A stretch of 64,000 nt of DNA from Burkholderiales bacterium (GTDB lineage Bacteria; Pseudomonadota; Gammaproteobacteria; Burkholderiales; SHXO01): assembly GCA_020854105.1 (NCBI GenBank), contig JADZGB010000017.1, forward strand, positions 1 through 64,000, in the 5' to 3' direction. Below, one piece after another: positions 1 to 8,489 of this stretch. A program made the position numbers and the translations under genes. Under the pieces are notes generated by a model. It was given only the letters and a program-made list of their open reading frames with translations, searched no databases and had not been told where the DNA came from. The stretch's first letter is position 1; every line of letters starts with the position of its first letter.

Positions 1-1443
1 CACGTAGGTGATCGGCAGCTTCATGTGCGCGGCGCTCCACAGCGCCTGGATGCTGTACATCGCACTGCCGTCGCCGACGATCGCCACCACCGGCCGGTCG
101 CGCAGGGCCATCGACACACCGATGGCACCGCCCATGGCGAAGCCGATGCCGCCACTGGCGAGGCCGAAGAAGCCCCGGCTGTCGCGCAGGGGCAGGAAAC
201 TCAGCAGAGAGAACCCGGACACCAGCGCCTCCTCGAGGACGACCGCGTCGCGGGGCAGCACCTCGGTGAGCCGCATCATCAGCACCCGCGGATCCATCGG
301 ACGCGCCGCCGCGAGTCCCTGCGCGTCCTGCACCGCGCGTGCGCGCTTCGCACTCCAGTTGCCGGCGGAGAACTGCGCGCAGCGCAGGTGCGCGTCCCGG
401 CGCTGCGCCTCGCTCATCAGGCGCTGAAGCGTCCCGACCAGCGCACGCGACGTTTCCTTGACGCTCGCCTGCACGGCGATCTCCGCGGGATAGTTCTTGG
501 CCAGCTCCCAGCCCCGCTCGCCGATCTGGATCAGGCGCACCCCCGGGGGCATCGCATCCACCTCGCTGAACACCGACATGCGCAGCTCGTCGGTTCCGAG
601 CAGGATCAGCATGTCGTAGGGTGCGAGGCAGTCGCGCACCTGGCGCTGGTTGCGCGTGAGCTGGCCCATGAAGGCGAGATGCTCGGAGGGGAACTGCGCG
701 GCATACGGAACCGTCTGCTGCCACACCGGCGCACCGAGCGTTTCTGCCAGCGCGGCGGCATCGTGCAGGGCATCCCGGGTGGCCAGCTCGTGCCCGGCGA
801 TGATCGCGGGACTGCGCGCCGAGATCAGCGCACGCGCCAGCTTCTCCAGCACGATGTCCGAGGGTCGCGTATCGACCTCCACCCGCGAAGGCGCTCCCAT
901 GTCGAGCGTCCCCTGCGCATCCAGGATGTCGCCCGGCAGGCTGATGAACACCGGGCCGGTGGGCGGTGCGAGCGCGACCTTGGCCGCGCGCCGCACGATG
1001 CGGGGCAGGTCCTGCACGCGCGTGACCTCGGTCGCCCACTTGACCATCGGCTGCGCGATCGGCACCAGCGGGTCGTACAGGAGGGGTTCCATCAGGCCGT
1101 GGCCCTGCTCCTGCTGCCCGGCGGTGAGCAGCACCGGCGAGCCGTAGAACTTCGCGTTGTACAGCGCGCCCATGGCGTTCCCCAGGCCTGGGGCCACGTG
1201 CACGTTGCACGCCGCCAGCCGGCCGGAGGCCCGGGCATAGCCGTCGGCCATCGCCACCACGATCGATTCCTGGAGCCCGAGCACGTACTCGATGCGCGAC
1301 TGCATCGACAAGGCCTCCATGATTGCCAGCTCGGTCGTGCCGGGATTGCCGAACATGACCTGCACGCCTTCGCTGGCAAGCAGGGAGAGGAATGCATCGC
1401 GCCCGGTGGTACGGGCGGAGATGCCACTGGATGTATCGTTCAT
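1..1443 (-). CDS. ThDP-dependent decarboxylase/synthase, benzoylformate decarboxylase-like (partial, 3' end beyond window)
   Basis: The reading frame starts with ATG at 1443 and stays open to base 1, giving 481 codons without a stop. The N-terminal ThDP pyrimidine-binding motif FGNPGTTEL carries the conserved Glu. A central domain follows, and the pyrophosphate-binding motif GDGSAMYSIQALW lies just before the edge. This order (PYR, middle, PP domain) is that of the acetolactate synthase / benzoylformate decarboxylase superfamily. The GNPGTTEL variant and the SGGIGFAMGGAIG stretch favour a 2-oxoacid decarboxylase of the MdlC type over a true acetolactate synthase, but the substrate cannot be fixed from sequence. 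It lies 61 bases downstream of the sensor kinase on the same strand and could be read from that operon. Confidence 0.85.
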   Translation of the reverse strand, partial: MNDTSSGISARTTGRDAFLSLLASEGVQVMFGNPGTTELAIMEALSMQSRIEYVLGLQESIVVAMADGYARASGRLAACNVHVAPGLGNAMGALYNAKFYGSPVLLTAGQQEQGHGLMEPLLYDPLVPIAQPMVKWATEVTRVQDLPRIVRRAAKVALAPPTGPVFISLPGDILDAQGTLDMGAPSRVEVDTRPSDIVLEKLARALISARSPAIIAGHELATRDALHDAAALAETLGAPVWQQTVPYAAQFPSEHLAFMGQLTRNQRQVRDCLAPYDMLILLGTDELRMSVFSEVDAMPPGVRLIQIGERGWELAKNYPAEIAVQASVKETSRALVGTLQRLMSEAQRRDAHLRCAQFSAGNWSAKRARAVQDAQGLAAARPMDPRVLMMRLTEVLPRDAVVLEEALVSGFSLLSFLPLRDSRGFFGLASGGIGFAMGGAIGVSMALRDRPVVAIVGDGSAMYSIQALWSAAHMKLPITYV

Positions 1444-1504
1444 CGAGTGCGCCGGATGCAGGTGGCAGAAGTCGGGAGCATACCCGAGCCCTGCCGCGGC
1501 GCGC

Positions 1505-2827
1505 TCAGGCGGCGGGAAACAGCAGCTCGACCCTCAGGCCGCCGCCGGGTGCATCGGCCAGCTCGAGGGAGGCACCGTGGATGTCGGCGATGCGCTTGAC
1601 GATCGACAGGCCTAGCCCGCTGCCTCCCTTGGGCGCACCCTCCAGCCGGTGGAAGCGCTCGAACACCTTGTCGCGCTCGGCCGGCTCGATGCCCGGCCCC
1701 TGATCCTCGACCCGCAGGCGGATGACGTCGCCCTGTCGCACGACGGTCAGTTGCACGCGCGTGTTTGCGGGGGCATGGGCCACGGCGTTGTCGACCAGAT
1801 TGCCGAGGAGCACGTCGAGCAGGCCCGGCACGCCCTCGACCCAGGTCGGCACGCTCTCGGCCAGCTCCAGCTGCACGTCGCGCTCCAGCGCCGCCGGCAC
1901 GCGCTGCGCGGCTGCCTCCGCGGCCAGTGCGTGCAGGTCGATGCGCTGGCGCGCGCTGCCCTCCTGGGCCTCGAGCCGGGCCAGCGTCAGCATCTGCTCG
2001 ACCAGCCGCCCGGCACGGTCGGCACCGGCGACCACACGGGCGATCGCCTCGTCGCGCACCTGCGCGCTCGCGGCCATGCGTGCCACCTGCGCCTGCGCCT
2101 TGATGCCCGCCACCGGCGTGCGCAGCTCGTGCGCGGCGTCGGCGGTGAAGCGGCGTTCGCGCTCCAGCGACGCGCCGATGCGCAGGAACAGCCGGTTCAG
2201 CTGGGCGATCAGCGGCTGCACCTCGCGCGGCGCGCCGGCCTCGGGCAACGGCGCGAGATGCTCGGGCCGGCGCTGGCCGACGGCGCGCGCGAGGGCAGAC
2301 AACGGCCGCAATGCGGTGCGGATCGCGAACCAGATCGCGAGTGCCAGCACCGGCAGCGCGATCAGCAGCGGGGACAGGAGCGCGCCGATCATGTCGCGCG
2401 CGAGCGCGTCGCGCACGTCCGCCCGCTCGCCCACCTGCACCAGGTATTCGCGCGAGGGATCCCAGGCGGAGAACACGCGCCAGCGGCGTCCCTCCACGGT
2501 GCGCTCGGCCAGGCCTTCGGTGCCACGCCCCAGCGCCTCGTTCGGCGCGTTCATCGAATGCAGCCGCAGCCCGCCATGCCGGTCCCACACCTGGAACGCG
2601 ACCTTGCGTGCGTCCTTGTGCAGCAGCGGGGCGTGCTCGAGGTCGATCTCCTCGATATCGCTCATCACCTGCGCGATCAGGAGCGAAGCGGCCTGCGCCA
2701 GATGGCCGTCGAGCAGCTCGTCGATTTCGTGGCGGGCGTCGCGCCAGGTGAACACCAGGGTGGCCGACCACACCAGCATCGTCACCGCCAGCACCAGCGC
2801 CAGCAGACGTGCCTGCAGCGATCTCAC
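1505..2827 (-). CDS. Sensor histidine kinase, QseC/PmrB type
   Basis: A 440-residue inner-membrane kinase. Transmembrane helix 1 is about residues 7-27 and helix 2 about 150-170, with a roughly 120-residue periplasmic sensor between them, then HAMP. The phospho-acceptor motif AAHELRTPVAG has His at about 233. The N box (GNLVDNAVAHAP) and ATP-lid motifs (VEDQGPGIE, GSGLGLSIV) are intact, so it should be active. I chose the GTG at 2827 because its GTGA overlaps the stop of the response regulator and it opens directly into the first membrane helix; an upstream in-frame extension would overlap the regulator by over 120 bases. It is the last gene of the cytochrome operon and presumably senses an envelope signal. 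Confidence 0.9.
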   Translation of the reverse strand: MRSLQARLLALVLAVTMLVWSATLVFTWRDARHEIDELLDGHLAQAASLLIAQVMSDIEEIDLEHAPLLHKDARKVAFQVWDRHGGLRLHSMNAPNEALGRGTEGLAERTVEGRRWRVFSAWDPSREYLVQVGERADVRDALARDMIGALLSPLLIALPVLALAIWFAIRTALRPLSALARAVGQRRPEHLAPLPEAGAPREVQPLIAQLNRLFLRIGASLERERRFTADAAHELRTPVAGIKAQAQVARMAASAQVRDEAIARVVAGADRAGRLVEQMLTLARLEAQEGSARQRIDLHALAAEAAAQRVPAALERDVQLELAESVPTWVEGVPGLLDVLLGNLVDNAVAHAPANTRVQLTVVRQGDVIRLRVEDQGPGIEPAERDKVFERFHRLEGAPKGGSGLGLSIVKRIADIHGASLELADAPGGGLRVELLFPAA

Positions 2828-3492
2828 ACCTGCTCCGCCCGCCCCATCAGGTAGCCGACGCCGCGCACCGTCCTGATCGCGGCCGGGTCGAGCTTGCGCC
2901 GCAGGTGGTGCACGTGCACCTCCACGGCGTTGCTCTCGACTTCCTGGCCCCACGCGTACAGTGCCTGCTCGAGCTGCGCCCGGGTGAGGACGCGGCCGGC
3001 ATTGCGCATGAGCGCCTCGAGCAGGGCGAACTCGCGCAGCGACAGCTCCACCGGACGGTCGCCATGACGCACGCCGCGCGCAGCCGGATCCAGGGTGATG
3101 TCGCCCACGCGCAGCAGCGGGGCCGGGGCGCCCGAGGCGCGGCGCACCAGGGCGCGCAGCCGCGCACCGAGTTCGCCCATGTCGAAAGGCTTGACGAGGT
3201 AGTCGTCCGCACCGGCGTCCAGGCCCTGGATGCGATCCTCGACGGTATCGCGCGCGGTGAGGATCAGGACCGGAGTGCTATCCTTGCGCGCCCGCAGGGT
3301 GCGCAGCAGATCCAGCCCGGACAGCCTCGGCAGGCCGAGGTCGAGCACGATGGCGGCATACGTCTCCGCCCGCAGCGCGCGCTCGGCCGCCATCCCGTCG
3401 CTCACCCAGTCGACGGCGTTGCCGAGCTCGCGCAGGCCGGCCTGCACGGCATGGCCGAGCAGCGTGTCGTCCTCCACCACCAGTATCCGCAT
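2824..3492 (-). CDS. OmpR-family response regulator, QseB/PmrA type
   Basis: 222 residues: a receiver domain (about 1-115) and a C-terminal winged helix (about 125-220). Acidic residues EDD lie at 7-9, the phospho-accepting Asp is at about 51 in IVLDLGLPRLSG, and the switch Lys is in DYLVKPFD. The winged helix contains LSLREFALLEALMRN and the recognition-helix stretch NAVEVHVHHLRRKL typical of QseB/PmrA/BasR. It sits 18 bases after the cytochrome b561 gene and overlaps the kinase start by four bases. A PmrA/QseB-like direct repeat lies upstream of the first gene of this operon (5130-5146), so autoregulation of the cytochromes and the two-component system is the natural inference. Confidence 0.92.
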   Translation of the reverse strand: MRILVVEDDTLLGHAVQAGLRELGNAVDWVSDGMAAERALRAETYAAIVLDLGLPRLSGLDLLRTLRARKDSTPVLILTARDTVEDRIQGLDAGADDYLVKPFDMGELGARLRALVRRASGAPAPLLRVGDITLDPAARGVRHGDRPVELSLREFALLEALMRNAGRVLTRAQLEQALYAWGQEVESNAVEVHVHHLRRKLDPAAIRTVRGVGYLMGRAEQV

Positions 3493-3510
3493 GGACGGCA
3501 GTGTAGCGAA

Positions 3511-4209
3511 TCAGCCGCGCTCGTCGTCATGGCGTTGCTCCTGCTGCACCGCTCGCACCTGTCCGGTCGCCTCGCCGCCCGCGGGATACCATGCCCACAG
3601 CGCCGTGCCGGCCGCCAGGAGCAGCAGGGCGACCGCTCCATAGCGGCGCGCGATGCCCTGCCCGGACTCGCCGAGCTTGCGCCCGGTGATCATGGCGCGC
3701 ACCAGGTTCTCCCGATGTAGCAGGCTGCTCGCGATGACTCCGGCGATGTGCATGCCCACCACGGCGAGCATGGCCACTGCCGCTGCCTCGTGCACCTCCT
3801 CCAGCCACTCGCCACCCCACTCCTGGAAGTAGGCGTAACCGCTGAGCGCAGTCACCAGTCCGAGCCCGAGCAGCAGGAAGACGGCGATGCTGCCCGCCGG
3901 GTTGTGGCCCAGGTAGTGGCGCGGCGAACGCGTTGCCAGACTGCGCAGATAGGCCAGCAGCTCGGCCGGACGGAACAGGAACGAGCGGAAGCGCGCATAG
4001 CGGCTGCCGACGAAGCCCCAGAGGATGCGAAACACGATCAGGCCGGCGACGCTGTAGCCGAGCATCATGTGCAGGTCGCGCCAGCGCTCGGAGTCGCCGG
4101 TCAGCCATGCGCCCGCGAACGCCGCCGCCAGAAGCCAGTGGAAAACCCGCGTGGGGAGGTCCCACACCAGGACACGTTCAGTCATTGCCGTCTCCGTCAT
4201 CGGAATCAT
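3511..4209 (-). CDS. Cytochrome b561-type di-heme membrane protein
   Basis: 232 residues with four to five hydrophobic helices. His residues are placed for two b hemes: FHWLL near the N-terminus, DLHMMLGYS, VHEAAAVAM and VGMHIAGV. This is the small cytochrome b/b6 family that moves electrons from the quinone pool to periplasmic c-type cytochromes. The ATG at 4209 overlaps the DHC stop as ATGA, which supports translational coupling; internal Met codons a few residues later are possible alternatives. The C-terminal tail is hydrophilic and rich in Gln and Arg. Its partners are the two upstream cytochromes c, matching the known SHP-DHC-b561 arrangement. Confidence 0.9.
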   Translation of the reverse strand: MIPMTETAMTERVLVWDLPTRVFHWLLAAAFAGAWLTGDSERWRDLHMMLGYSVAGLIVFRILWGFVGSRYARFRSFLFRPAELLAYLRSLATRSPRHYLGHNPAGSIAVFLLLGLGLVTALSGYAYFQEWGGEWLEEVHEAAAVAMLAVVGMHIAGVIASSLLHRENLVRAMITGRKLGESGQGIARRYGAVALLLLAAGTALWAWYPAGGEATGQVRAVQQEQRHDDERG

Positions 4210-4655
4210 CTGGGCACGCGCAGCGAGCGCTCGCCGAAGTCACCTTGCTCCGCCTGCGTGTGGCAGGCCGCGCAATTGGCCTTGCTCCTGACCGCCGGCA
4301 GCTTCCAGGTGGCGGCGGGCACCTCGTCGTGCTCGCGCACGAACCAGCGCGTTTCGGTGATGCGCAGCACGGCGCCCTCTCCCCTGCGCGGGGTGCGGGC
4401 ATTGCGCACGAGATAGGCCTCGATCTCTCGCATGACTTTGGCATCCACCGTCGCATCGGTGCCGAAGTGTCTGTCCAGTCCAGCCAGCAGGGCCCGCCAC
4501 GATGGTGCGGACAGCAGCTGCGCCGGATAGGCGAGATGGCAGCTCGCGCACTCGTCCTGATAGGTGGCGTTCGGGGGACCGAACTTCGCCTCGTCTGCCA
4601 GCGCAGGCGTTGCCGCCAGCGCGATCCAGGCCAGGGATGTCACGACCGCTTTCAT
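4206..4655 (-). CDS. Di-heme cytochrome c, DHC family
   Basis: 149 residues with a Sec signal peptide (cleavage after about ALA at 20) and two covalent heme sites, CASCH at 36-40 and CAACH at 128-132. Size, motif spacing and C-terminal second heme match the DHC family. Members accept electrons from a membrane cytochrome b561 and reduce the SHP cytochrome. It lies between the SHP-like gene (12-base gap) and the b561 gene (ATGA overlap). Periplasmic location is inferred from the signal peptide and the heme motifs. Confidence 0.9.
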   Translation of the reverse strand: MKAVVTSLAWIALAATPALADEAKFGPPNATYQDECASCHLAYPAQLLSAPSWRALLAGLDRHFGTDATVDAKVMREIEAYLVRNARTPRRGEGAVLRITETRWFVREHDEVPAATWKLPAVRSKANCAACHTQAEQGDFGERSLRVPR

Positions 4656-4667
4656 GTCTGCTTCCTC

Positions 4668-5081
4668 CTATTTGCGCAGGCTCGTCAGCCAGGTCAGCAC
4701 GTCGCCCTTCTCCGCGGCCGTGCAGGCGCGGCTCAGCACGTCGTTGCAGTTACGCTTGAACCACTTCTCCACCTTGGCGCCGTCGCTAAAACGTCTGCCT
4801 TCGGCGGCGGGAGCCAGTGGCGCGATGCTCTTGCCGGTGCGCGCATGGCGGCCGGTCTGGACGGGCGATTCGGTATGGCAGCTGGAACAGCTCCACTCGC
4901 CGCCGTGCCTGGCGCGGAAGAACTGCTCGCCGCGCGCCGCGGAAAAGCCCTGGAAGGCGGCATTCGCCTGGCGGGCTTCGCGGTCGTAACGCGCCAGCAT
5001 GTCGGCGGGCGTCTGTGCGCGCGCGAGGGAAACCGTCAGCACGCCGAGCATGCCGACAGCCAGCAGGGTCGCCCGGGTCAT
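4668..5081 (-). CDS. SHP-like mono-heme cytochrome c (DUF1924 family)
   Basis: 137 residues with a signal peptide (about 1-22) and one heme motif, CSSCH at 65-69. A C-terminal WFKRNCNDVLSRAC segment follows. In the founding SHP of Rhodobacter an Asn ligates the heme iron and leaves on reduction so oxygen can bind, and a disulfide is present. The Asn and Cys residues here are candidates for those roles; this is inference from family. It is the promoter-proximal gene of a five-gene operon. The start is firm: an AGGAGG ribosome site lies about five bases before the ATG. The PmrA-like box lies about 50 bases upstream. Confidence 0.88.
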   Translation of the reverse strand: MTRATLLAVGMLGVLTVSLARAQTPADMLARYDREARQANAAFQGFSAARGEQFFRARHGGEWSCSSCHTESPVQTGRHARTGKSIAPLAPAAEGRRFSDGAKVEKWFKRNCNDVLSRACTAAEKGDVLTWLTSLRK

Positions 5082-5129
5082 TGCGCCTCCTGTGCGAGGT
5101 GTCGATGACCGCGAGACTAGAGGCGGAAA

Positions 5130-5146
5130 CTTAAGGAACTCTTACC
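5130..5146 (-). promoter_or_regulatory. PmrA/QseB-type direct-repeat box upstream of the cytochrome operon
   Basis: On the + strand the sequence reads CTTAAG-GAACT-CTTACC, two half-sites 11 bases apart, very close to the published PmrA/QseB consensus (YTTAAK, five bases, YTTAAK). It lies 49-65 bases before the SHP start codon. On the minus strand a TAGTCT-like -10 candidate lies about ten bases downstream of the box. The operon encodes a regulator of exactly this family, which supports the call. Binding is not shown by sequence alone. Confidence 0.6.
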
Positions 5147-5150
5147 GCGC

Positions 5151-5312
5151 CGGCTCATGGACAGTCCGGCGCGGCCGCGGCTCATGGACAGTCCGGCGCG
5201 GCCGCGGCTCATGGAGAGTCCGGCGCAGCCGCCGCTCTCGGAGAGTCCGGCGTAGCCACGGTTCTTGGAAAGCCCGGCGCAGCGGCGACTTACGGAGAAT
5301 CCGGCGAAGCGG
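5151..5312. repeat. Six-unit 27-bp tandem repeat with graded decay
   Basis: Units start at 5151, 5178, 5205, 5232, 5259 and 5286. Units 1 and 2 are identical, unit 3 differs by two bases, and units 4-6 diverge progressively. The core TCCGGCG is kept in nearly all. The last unit contains the stop codon and final codons of the amidohydrolase gene (minus strand). The array fills the gap between that gene and the PmrA-like box. No function is evident. Confidence 0.9.
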
Positions 5313-6711
5313 GGGCGCGGGCAGGAGCCGGCGCGTCGGCGGACGGGAGCAGCCGTCCGCCCTTGATCACCGAACGGATACGGCTCAGGTTGGCACTGTC
5401 GGCCAGCGGGTCGGCATCGAGCACGACCAGGTCCGCGAGTGCGCCTTCCGCGATCACACCCGCCTCGTGCGCCAGTCCCAGCGCATGCGCGCCGCCGGTC
5501 GTGGCCGCGCGCAGCACTTCCAGCGGCGTCATGCCGGCGCGGGCCATGCTCGCGATCTCGCGGAAGATGCCGGGTCCGTGCAGGGTGCCGATGTTGCCGG
5601 CGTCGCTGCCGGCCACGACCCGTATTCCCGCATCCAGCACACGACGCAGATTGGGTGCCGCCCGCGGCGGTTCACCCAGCATCGGTCCTTGTTCGATCGA
5701 TCGGCGGATCCAGGCGGGCAGGCGATCGCGCGGCAATTCGGACAGGTCGTCCATGCGCGCCAGCGCTTCCGGGTCCGCAAGACGCCGCTCGGCTTCGGTC
5801 GGCCGCCAGCGATCCGACAGCGCGAGGCCGTATCCCTCGTAGACGAACAACGTGGGGCAGTAGGACACGTCTCGCGCCCGGGCCAGCTCGAGGAACTCTT
5901 CGTCCACCGGTGCGTCCTCAACCGAGTGCACGAGGAAATCGGCCCGCGCGCGCAGGGCGGCCTTCGCCACGACCAGTTCGGTCGCGTGCACGGCGAGGCG
6001 CACACCCGCGGCGTGCGCCTCTTCACCGGCGGCACGCACGATCGCTTCCTGGGCAGCCAGGTCGTCTCCCGGATGATGGACGAACCAGACCTTGATGTAG
6101 TCGGGATTCGATGCGAGCGTACGGCGCACCAGGACACGCGCATCCTCGGGCGTTTCCACCTTGACGATGATCGGCCCGCCGGCATCCAGTTGCGGGCGCG
6201 CGACCATCGACACCAGCGGACCGGCCACCGCCACGCGCGGCGCCCACGGGTTGTCGCGCGCAGCGTCGCGCACCACGAAGGTCCACGGCGAGCCGCCCAC
6301 GTCCACGACGCCGGTCACCCCGCTGCGCAGCCACGCGCGGAAGGTCTCCGGCAGACGCGCGCGGTGGCGCGCCTGTTCCTGCGCGAAGCCCACCCGATAC
6401 GACAGGTTCGCGATATCGGGGCGCGCGTACAGGGTGCCGGACAGCTCGAAGTGCACGTGCGCGTCGATCAAGCCCGGAGTCAGCCATCGTCCGCGCCCGT
6501 CGATGCGAGTGGCACCGGCAGGCACCTGGACTTCGTGCCCGAGGCCCAGCGCCGCGATGCGGCCCTCGGCGATGACGACGGTCTGGTCGTGCACGACTGC
6601 GGCCACGGCCTCGCGCTGCGGGTGCACCACCGTCACGCCGATGAGCGCGAGTGGTGCGGCCGCCATCGGCAAGGGGCTCAGGACGAGCAGGAAGAGAAGC
6701 AGGCGCAGCAT
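5290..6711 (-). CDS. Exported amidohydrolase (imidazolonepropionase/prolidase-like metal-dependent hydrolase)
   Basis: 473 residues from the ATG at 6711, chosen because it opens directly into a signal peptide (LRLLLFLLVLSPLPMAAAP); an ATG at 6798 would add 29 residues. Metal-binding motifs of the amidohydrolase superfamily are present: DAHVHFE (His-x-His), VHATE, VHSVE and the late AGSDAGN Asp. The C-terminal TTGGAHALGLAHEAGVIAEG segment is typical of the imidazolonepropionase-like subgroup. The substrate is unknown; relatives hydrolyse cyclic amides, peptides or organophosphates. It is divergent from the GntR operon, and its 3' end runs into the 27-bp repeat array. Confidence 0.85.
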   Translation of the reverse strand: MLRLLLFLLVLSPLPMAAAPLALIGVTVVHPQREAVAAVVHDQTVVIAEGRIAALGLGHEVQVPAGATRIDGRGRWLTPGLIDAHVHFELSGTLYARPDIANLSYRVGFAQEQARHRARLPETFRAWLRSGVTGVVDVGGSPWTFVVRDAARDNPWAPRVAVAGPLVSMVARPQLDAGGPIIVKVETPEDARVLVRRTLASNPDYIKVWFVHHPGDDLAAQEAIVRAAGEEAHAAGVRLAVHATELVVAKAALRARADFLVHSVEDAPVDEEFLELARARDVSYCPTLFVYEGYGLALSDRWRPTEAERRLADPEALARMDDLSELPRDRLPAWIRRSIEQGPMLGEPPRAAPNLRRVLDAGIRVVAGSDAGNIGTLHGPGIFREIASMARAGMTPLEVLRAATTGGAHALGLAHEAGVIAEGALADLVVLDADPLADSANLSRIRSVIKGGRLLPSADAPAPARAPASPDSP

Positions 6712-6898
6712 GGGGTCGAAGCGGCTCGGATCGCGCTGTGTGGCAACGGCGATGCCGGGCCGCGAAATCGACGTCTGGCGGAACAGGACCGTTTGCATGC
6801 GTGCAGGATACCGGTCGCCGGCCAAGTCGTCCCTGCCACCGCCGCCTTGCAGCCGCATGTCGCCTGGCAGCCGCATTGTCAGGGCCGCGCCCCACTTC

Positions 6899-6913
6899 GT
6901 ATACTGTATACAG
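6899..6913 (+). promoter_or_regulatory. GntR-type operator overlapping a -10 box
   Basis: GTATAC-T-GTATAC (6899-6911) is a perfect inverted repeat, nested with the perfect 10-base palindrome CTGTATACAG (6904-6913). TGTATACA-like palindromes are typical operators of FCD-domain GntR regulators. TATACT at 6900-6905 is a good -10 hexamer, placing the start of transcription about 17 bases before the GntR ATG. Overlap of operator and -10 implies repression by occlusion, most simply autoregulation by the downstream regulator. Confidence 0.65.
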
Positions 6914-6928
6914 ATAAGCCCGCTGCCC

Positions 6929-7633
6929 ATGAACGCCATCGCCCGCATCGAACTCGCCCCCGATCTCACCGAGCAGGTGCGCCAGCGCCTGCTGGAGGCA
7001 ATCTGCACCGGCGATCTCGCCCCGGGCGCCCGGGTGACGCAGGAAGAGCTCGCGGCCTCGCTGGCGGTGTCGCGCCAGCCGGTTCTGCAGGCACTGCGTC
7101 TTCTCAAGAGGGACGGCTTCGTCACCGACGCCGGGCGGCGCGGCCTGATGGTGGCGCCGCTCGAGGCCCGAACCATCGCCCAGGTGTACCAGGTGCGCGG
7201 CATGCTCGACGGCCTCGCGGCTCGCCAGGCCGCCGCGGCGCGCGTGCGTATCGACCGGGAGGTCGTTGCGGACGGGCGGCGCGCCGCTGCAGGGGGCCGC
7301 CTGGCGCCGATGATCGACGCGGACATGCGCTTTCACCGGCTGCTGTACGCCGCTTCGGGCAACCCTTTCATCGAACAGACGGCCAATCTGCTCTGGCATC
7401 ACATCCGCCGGGCGATGGGCGCCGCACTGCAGTCGGAAGGACTGCGCGCCAGCGTCTGGGACGAGCATGCGGTGATCCTCGACACGGTCGAGGCGGGCGA
7501 TGCCGAGCGCGCCGAGCGCCTCGCACGCGAGCACGGGGAGGCCGCGGGCCGCAATCTGGCCGCGCGCCTGACGCAGCGTACGCACGACGAACGATTTCAG
7601 CCACCGGACACCACCCAGGAGACCATGCAATGA
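6929..7633 (+). CDS. GntR-family (FCD) transcriptional regulator
   Basis: 234 residues. The N-terminal winged helix (about 10-75) contains LTEQVRQRLLEAICTGDLAPGARVTQEELAASLAV-type residues with SRQPVLQALRLL as the recognition helix. The C-terminal all-helical effector domain (about 80-220) has metal/ligand-type residues (DADMRFHRLLY, the H in DEHAVILD). It starts at ATG 6929, 18 bases after a palindromic operator, and its end overlaps the PhyH gene start as ATGA. It is very likely the local regulator of the PhyH-SAF oxidoreductase operon, responding to a pathway intermediate that I cannot name. Confidence 0.9.
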   Translation: MNAIARIELAPDLTEQVRQRLLEAICTGDLAPGARVTQEELAASLAVSRQPVLQALRLLKRDGFVTDAGRRGLMVAPLEARTIAQVYQVRGMLDGLAARQAAAARVRIDREVVADGRRAAAGGRLAPMIDADMRFHRLLYAASGNPFIEQTANLLWHHIRRAMGAALQSEGLRASVWDEHAVILDTVEAGDAERAERLAREHGEAAGRNLAARLTQRTHDERFQPPDTTQETMQ

Positions 7634-8466
7634 AGCTCACCGCCGAACAGCTGCAGCAATTCGACCGCGACGGCTACCTGTTCTTCCCGGGCCACTTCAC
7701 GCCCCAGGAGACGCGCGTGCTGACCGACGAAGTGCCGCACCTGTATGCACTGCACCGCCCGGAGAACGTGCGCGAGAAGGGAAGCGAGGCGGTGCGCACC
7801 AACTTCGCCGCACACCTGTACAGCTATCCCTTCGCCAAGCTCGCGCGCCATCCGCGCATGGTCGAACCGGTAAGGCAGCTGTTCGGCGAAGACGTCTACA
7901 TGCACCAGTTCAAGATCAACGGCAAGAACGCCTTCGACGGCGACGTCTGGCAGTGGCATCAGGACTATGGCACCTGGCTCAACGACGACCAGATGCCCGA
8001 GCCGCGCGCGATGAACATCGCCATCTTCCTGGACGAGGTGAACGAGTTCAACGGCCCGCTGATGTTCATCCCCGGCAGCCACAAGCTGGGCGTGCTCGAT
8101 GCCGGCCACGACACCACCACCACCAGCTATCCGCTGTGGACCATCGACAACGACACCATCCGCGAGCTGGTCGAACGCGGCGGCATGGTCGCGCCGAAGG
8201 GGCCGGCGGGCACCATGCTGATGTTCCACTCCTGCCTGGTGCACGCCTCCGGCTCCAATCTCTCGCCCTGGAACCGCGTGAGCGTCTATCTGAGCCTGTG
8301 CGCGGTGTCCAACCACATCCGCCGCTTCAAGCGTCCCGAGTACATCGCGCATCGCGACTTCACGCCGATCCGCACCCTGCCCGACGACTGCCTGCTCAAG
8401 CACTACGACGTCGAACTGCCGTGGAAGAACGGCACGCCGCAAGCGGCGCTAGAGCCGGCGGCCTGA
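7630..8466 (+). CDS. Phytanoyl-CoA dioxygenase (PhyH) family Fe(II)/2-oxoglutarate oxygenase
   Basis: 278 residues. The facial triad is visible: WQWHQDYGTW gives His-x-Asp, and FHSCLVHASG gives the distal His, followed by NRVSVYLS with the Arg expected to bind 2-oxoglutarate. The fold family hydroxylates small organic acids, lipids or amino acid derivatives. The start overlaps the GntR stop (ATGA), so expression is coupled to the regulator. The downstream neighbour is an NAD-dependent dehydrogenase with a SAF domain, suggesting that hydroxylation is followed by oxidation, but the substrate is unknown. Confidence 0.88.
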   Translation: MKLTAEQLQQFDRDGYLFFPGHFTPQETRVLTDEVPHLYALHRPENVREKGSEAVRTNFAAHLYSYPFAKLARHPRMVEPVRQLFGEDVYMHQFKINGKNAFDGDVWQWHQDYGTWLNDDQMPEPRAMNIAIFLDEVNEFNGPLMFIPGSHKLGVLDAGHDTTTTSYPLWTIDNDTIRELVERGGMVAPKGPAGTMLMFHSCLVHASGSNLSPWNRVSVYLSLCAVSNHIRRFKRPEYIAHRDFTPIRTLPDDCLLKHYDVELPWKNGTPQAALEPAA

Positions 8467-8489
8467 TCGCCACGCACGCTGCAGCAGCC

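Noticed and set aside
25..1599. Plus-strand frame of about 524 codons over the ThDP enzyme
   Set aside because: Its translation is His/Arg/Gln-rich with no domain motif, while the minus strand encodes clear ThDP motifs over the same bases.
5151..5312. Repeat array as a coding region
   Set aside because: A plus-strand frame through the array is open but gives only Arg/Ser/Gly repeats and lacks a start with a ribosome site; it runs opposite to the amidohydrolase end.
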